Of a stretch of 58,619 nt of DNA, positions 57,935 to 58,619 are shown in pieces (position 1 is the first letter of the stretch; each line of letters opens with the position of its first letter). The notes beneath the pieces were generated by a model. The model was not told the DNA's origin. It did no database searches and saw only the letters and a list, made by a program, of their open reading frames with translations. The translations under genes were made by a program, and so were the position numbers. The stretch lies in assembly GCF_024710765.1 (NCBI RefSeq), contig NZ_JANJUE010000211.1, positions 1-58,619 of the forward strand. The letters run 5' to 3'. This DNA is from Pseudoxanthomonas sp. Its GTDB lineage: Bacteria > Pseudomonadota > Gammaproteobacteria > Xanthomonadales > Xanthomonadaceae.

Positions 57935-58619
57935 TCAGATTGGATTGTCGGTCAGCTGATCCATGCGGATGCGGTTGGCGAACAGCGAGAACGCCAGCGT
58001 GCCGGCCAAGCCGTTGGCGCGGCTGACCCAGGTCGGCAGCCAGCGCGGCGGCGCCAGCACGCCGGCGTCGAACAGCGGTTCGAACAGATCCACATCCCCC
58101 AGCGTCATCTTGCCGGCGAACAGGCGCCGGCACAGCTGCAGCCGGTCCCGTTGCAGCGAATGGCGGAAAAAGGTGTGGACGGCGATCAGCCCGCGCAGGT
58201 AGACCGTGTCCTTGGTGAACGCCGCGCCGCCGCCGGTGGGCACGCCGCGGAACACGCGCTGCGCGGAGGCGAAGCTCTCGGTCGGATTCTGGCCGGCCGC
58301 GCAGAAATAGCGGTATACCTCGATGAAGTCCGCGCCCGCCAGGGTCATCGCGATCGCCTCGATGCGCAGGCTGATCCGCTTCATCCGCTCGATGTCGATG
58401 CTGCCGGTGATCTGCTCGGCGAAGGTCGCCAGCCCTTCCTGGGTCTCGGTGATGCGCGGCGAGGACAGCGCCAGGCTCGGGAACAGCGGCTGTTCGCGGC
58501 CGTTGAGCGCGGTCAGCGAGTGCACCAGCGCCTCGTGCTGGAGCAGTTGCCGGCGGTCGTAGTCGCTGAAGGCCGCGCCGTGGCGCAGGCGGATGCGGGT
58601 GGCGCCGGCGGCCGCCTTG
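57935..58619 (-). CDS. DUF1704/QEGLA-motif metallopeptidase-like protein, cut by window end
   Basis: The visible 228 residues are the C-terminal part of a DUF1704 protein (called flavohemoglobin expression-modulating QEGLA motif protein in annotations). The zinc pattern HExxxH is in LLQHEALVHSLTALNG (nucleotides about 58510-58540), followed by TETQEGLATFAEQ. The family includes the animal tubulin carboxypeptidase MATCAP, so a peptidase role is plausible. The start lies beyond 58619. It is convergent with RidA, three bases apart. Confidence 0.88.
   Translation of the reverse strand, partial: KAAAGATRIRLRHGAAFSDYDRRQLLQHEALVHSLTALNGREQPLFPSLALSSPRITETQEGLATFAEQITGSIDIERMKRISLRIEAIAMTLAGADFIEVYRYFCAAGQNPTESFASAQRVFRGVPTGGGAAFTKDTVYLRGLIAVHTFFRHSLQRDRLQLCRRLFAGKMTLGDVDLFEPLFDAGVLAPPRWLPTWVSRANGLAGTLAFSLFANRIRMDQLTDNPI

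Overview
The window reads as a chromosomal segment of a high-GC gammaproteobacterium of the family Xanthomonadaceae/Lysobacteraceae (Lysobacter, Luteimonas or Pseudoxanthomonas-like). This is an inference from gene content: a stand-alone aceE, a large TonB-dependent receptor, S9 peptidase, autotransporter, many secreted hydrolases, and C-rich dyad repeats between genes. I see no rRNA, tRNA, prophage, integrase, intact insertion sequence or CRISPR array. Genes are densely packed. Most of the many long antisense frames are GC-driven shadows.

Layout. 1-404: palindromic repeats. 405-3318: Lrp/AsnC regulator divergent from a LysE/RhtB exporter with a perfect dyad between them, then a membrane protein and DUF-type proteins. 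3462-9356: a signalling locus with a stand-alone IS5-type DUF4096 domain protein divergent from an RcsB-like response regulator and a 1440-residue BvgS/EvgS-like hybrid kinase. 9373-9475: a previously unlabelled segment that on the minus strand forms four perfect hairpins, the last followed by seven U, with C-rich anti-Shine-Dalgarno stretches between them. This is a strong small RNA candidate. 9687-14310: AraC regulator, TonB-dependent receptor with a clear terminator, SAM methyltransferase. 14345-19470: an ECF42-type sigma factor at the end of a seven-gene operon of small YCII/DGPF, VOC and RibD/DHFR-fold proteins, led by a TGTCGA-N17-CGTC promoter that matches what is reported for ECF42, plus a divergent DGPF gene.

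19489-33722: XRE regulator, autotransporter with a repeat passenger and proline-rich hinge, DUF1697, DUF2884/YggN, an orphan phage-type Dam methylase, an NHL-propeller/M23 fusion, DUF998, S9 peptidase, excalibur protein, polysaccharide deacetylase, arylamine N-acetyltransferase. 33902-37100: a large F5/8C glycoside-hydrolase-like protein behind a perfect 16-bp LacI-type operator. 37104-41896: secreted protein of unknown function, class C beta-lactamase-fold hydrolase, YcaQ/AlkX-type DNA glycosylase, TonB-like proline-rich membrane protein. 42203-44896: aceE with terminator.

45132-48363: a complete partner-switching module in one operon (sensor PP2C phosphatase, HATPase anti-sigma kinase, two STAS antagonists). 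48364-48738: repeat-rich spacer. 48739-51036: maeB. 51256-52419: porin O/P-type protein. 52549-57931: a five-gene D-amino-acid catabolic operon (PLP-dependent deaminase, GntP permease, RpiR regulator, D-aminoacylase, RidA). The last gene, a DUF1704/QEGLA metallopeptidase-like protein, is cut by the window end.
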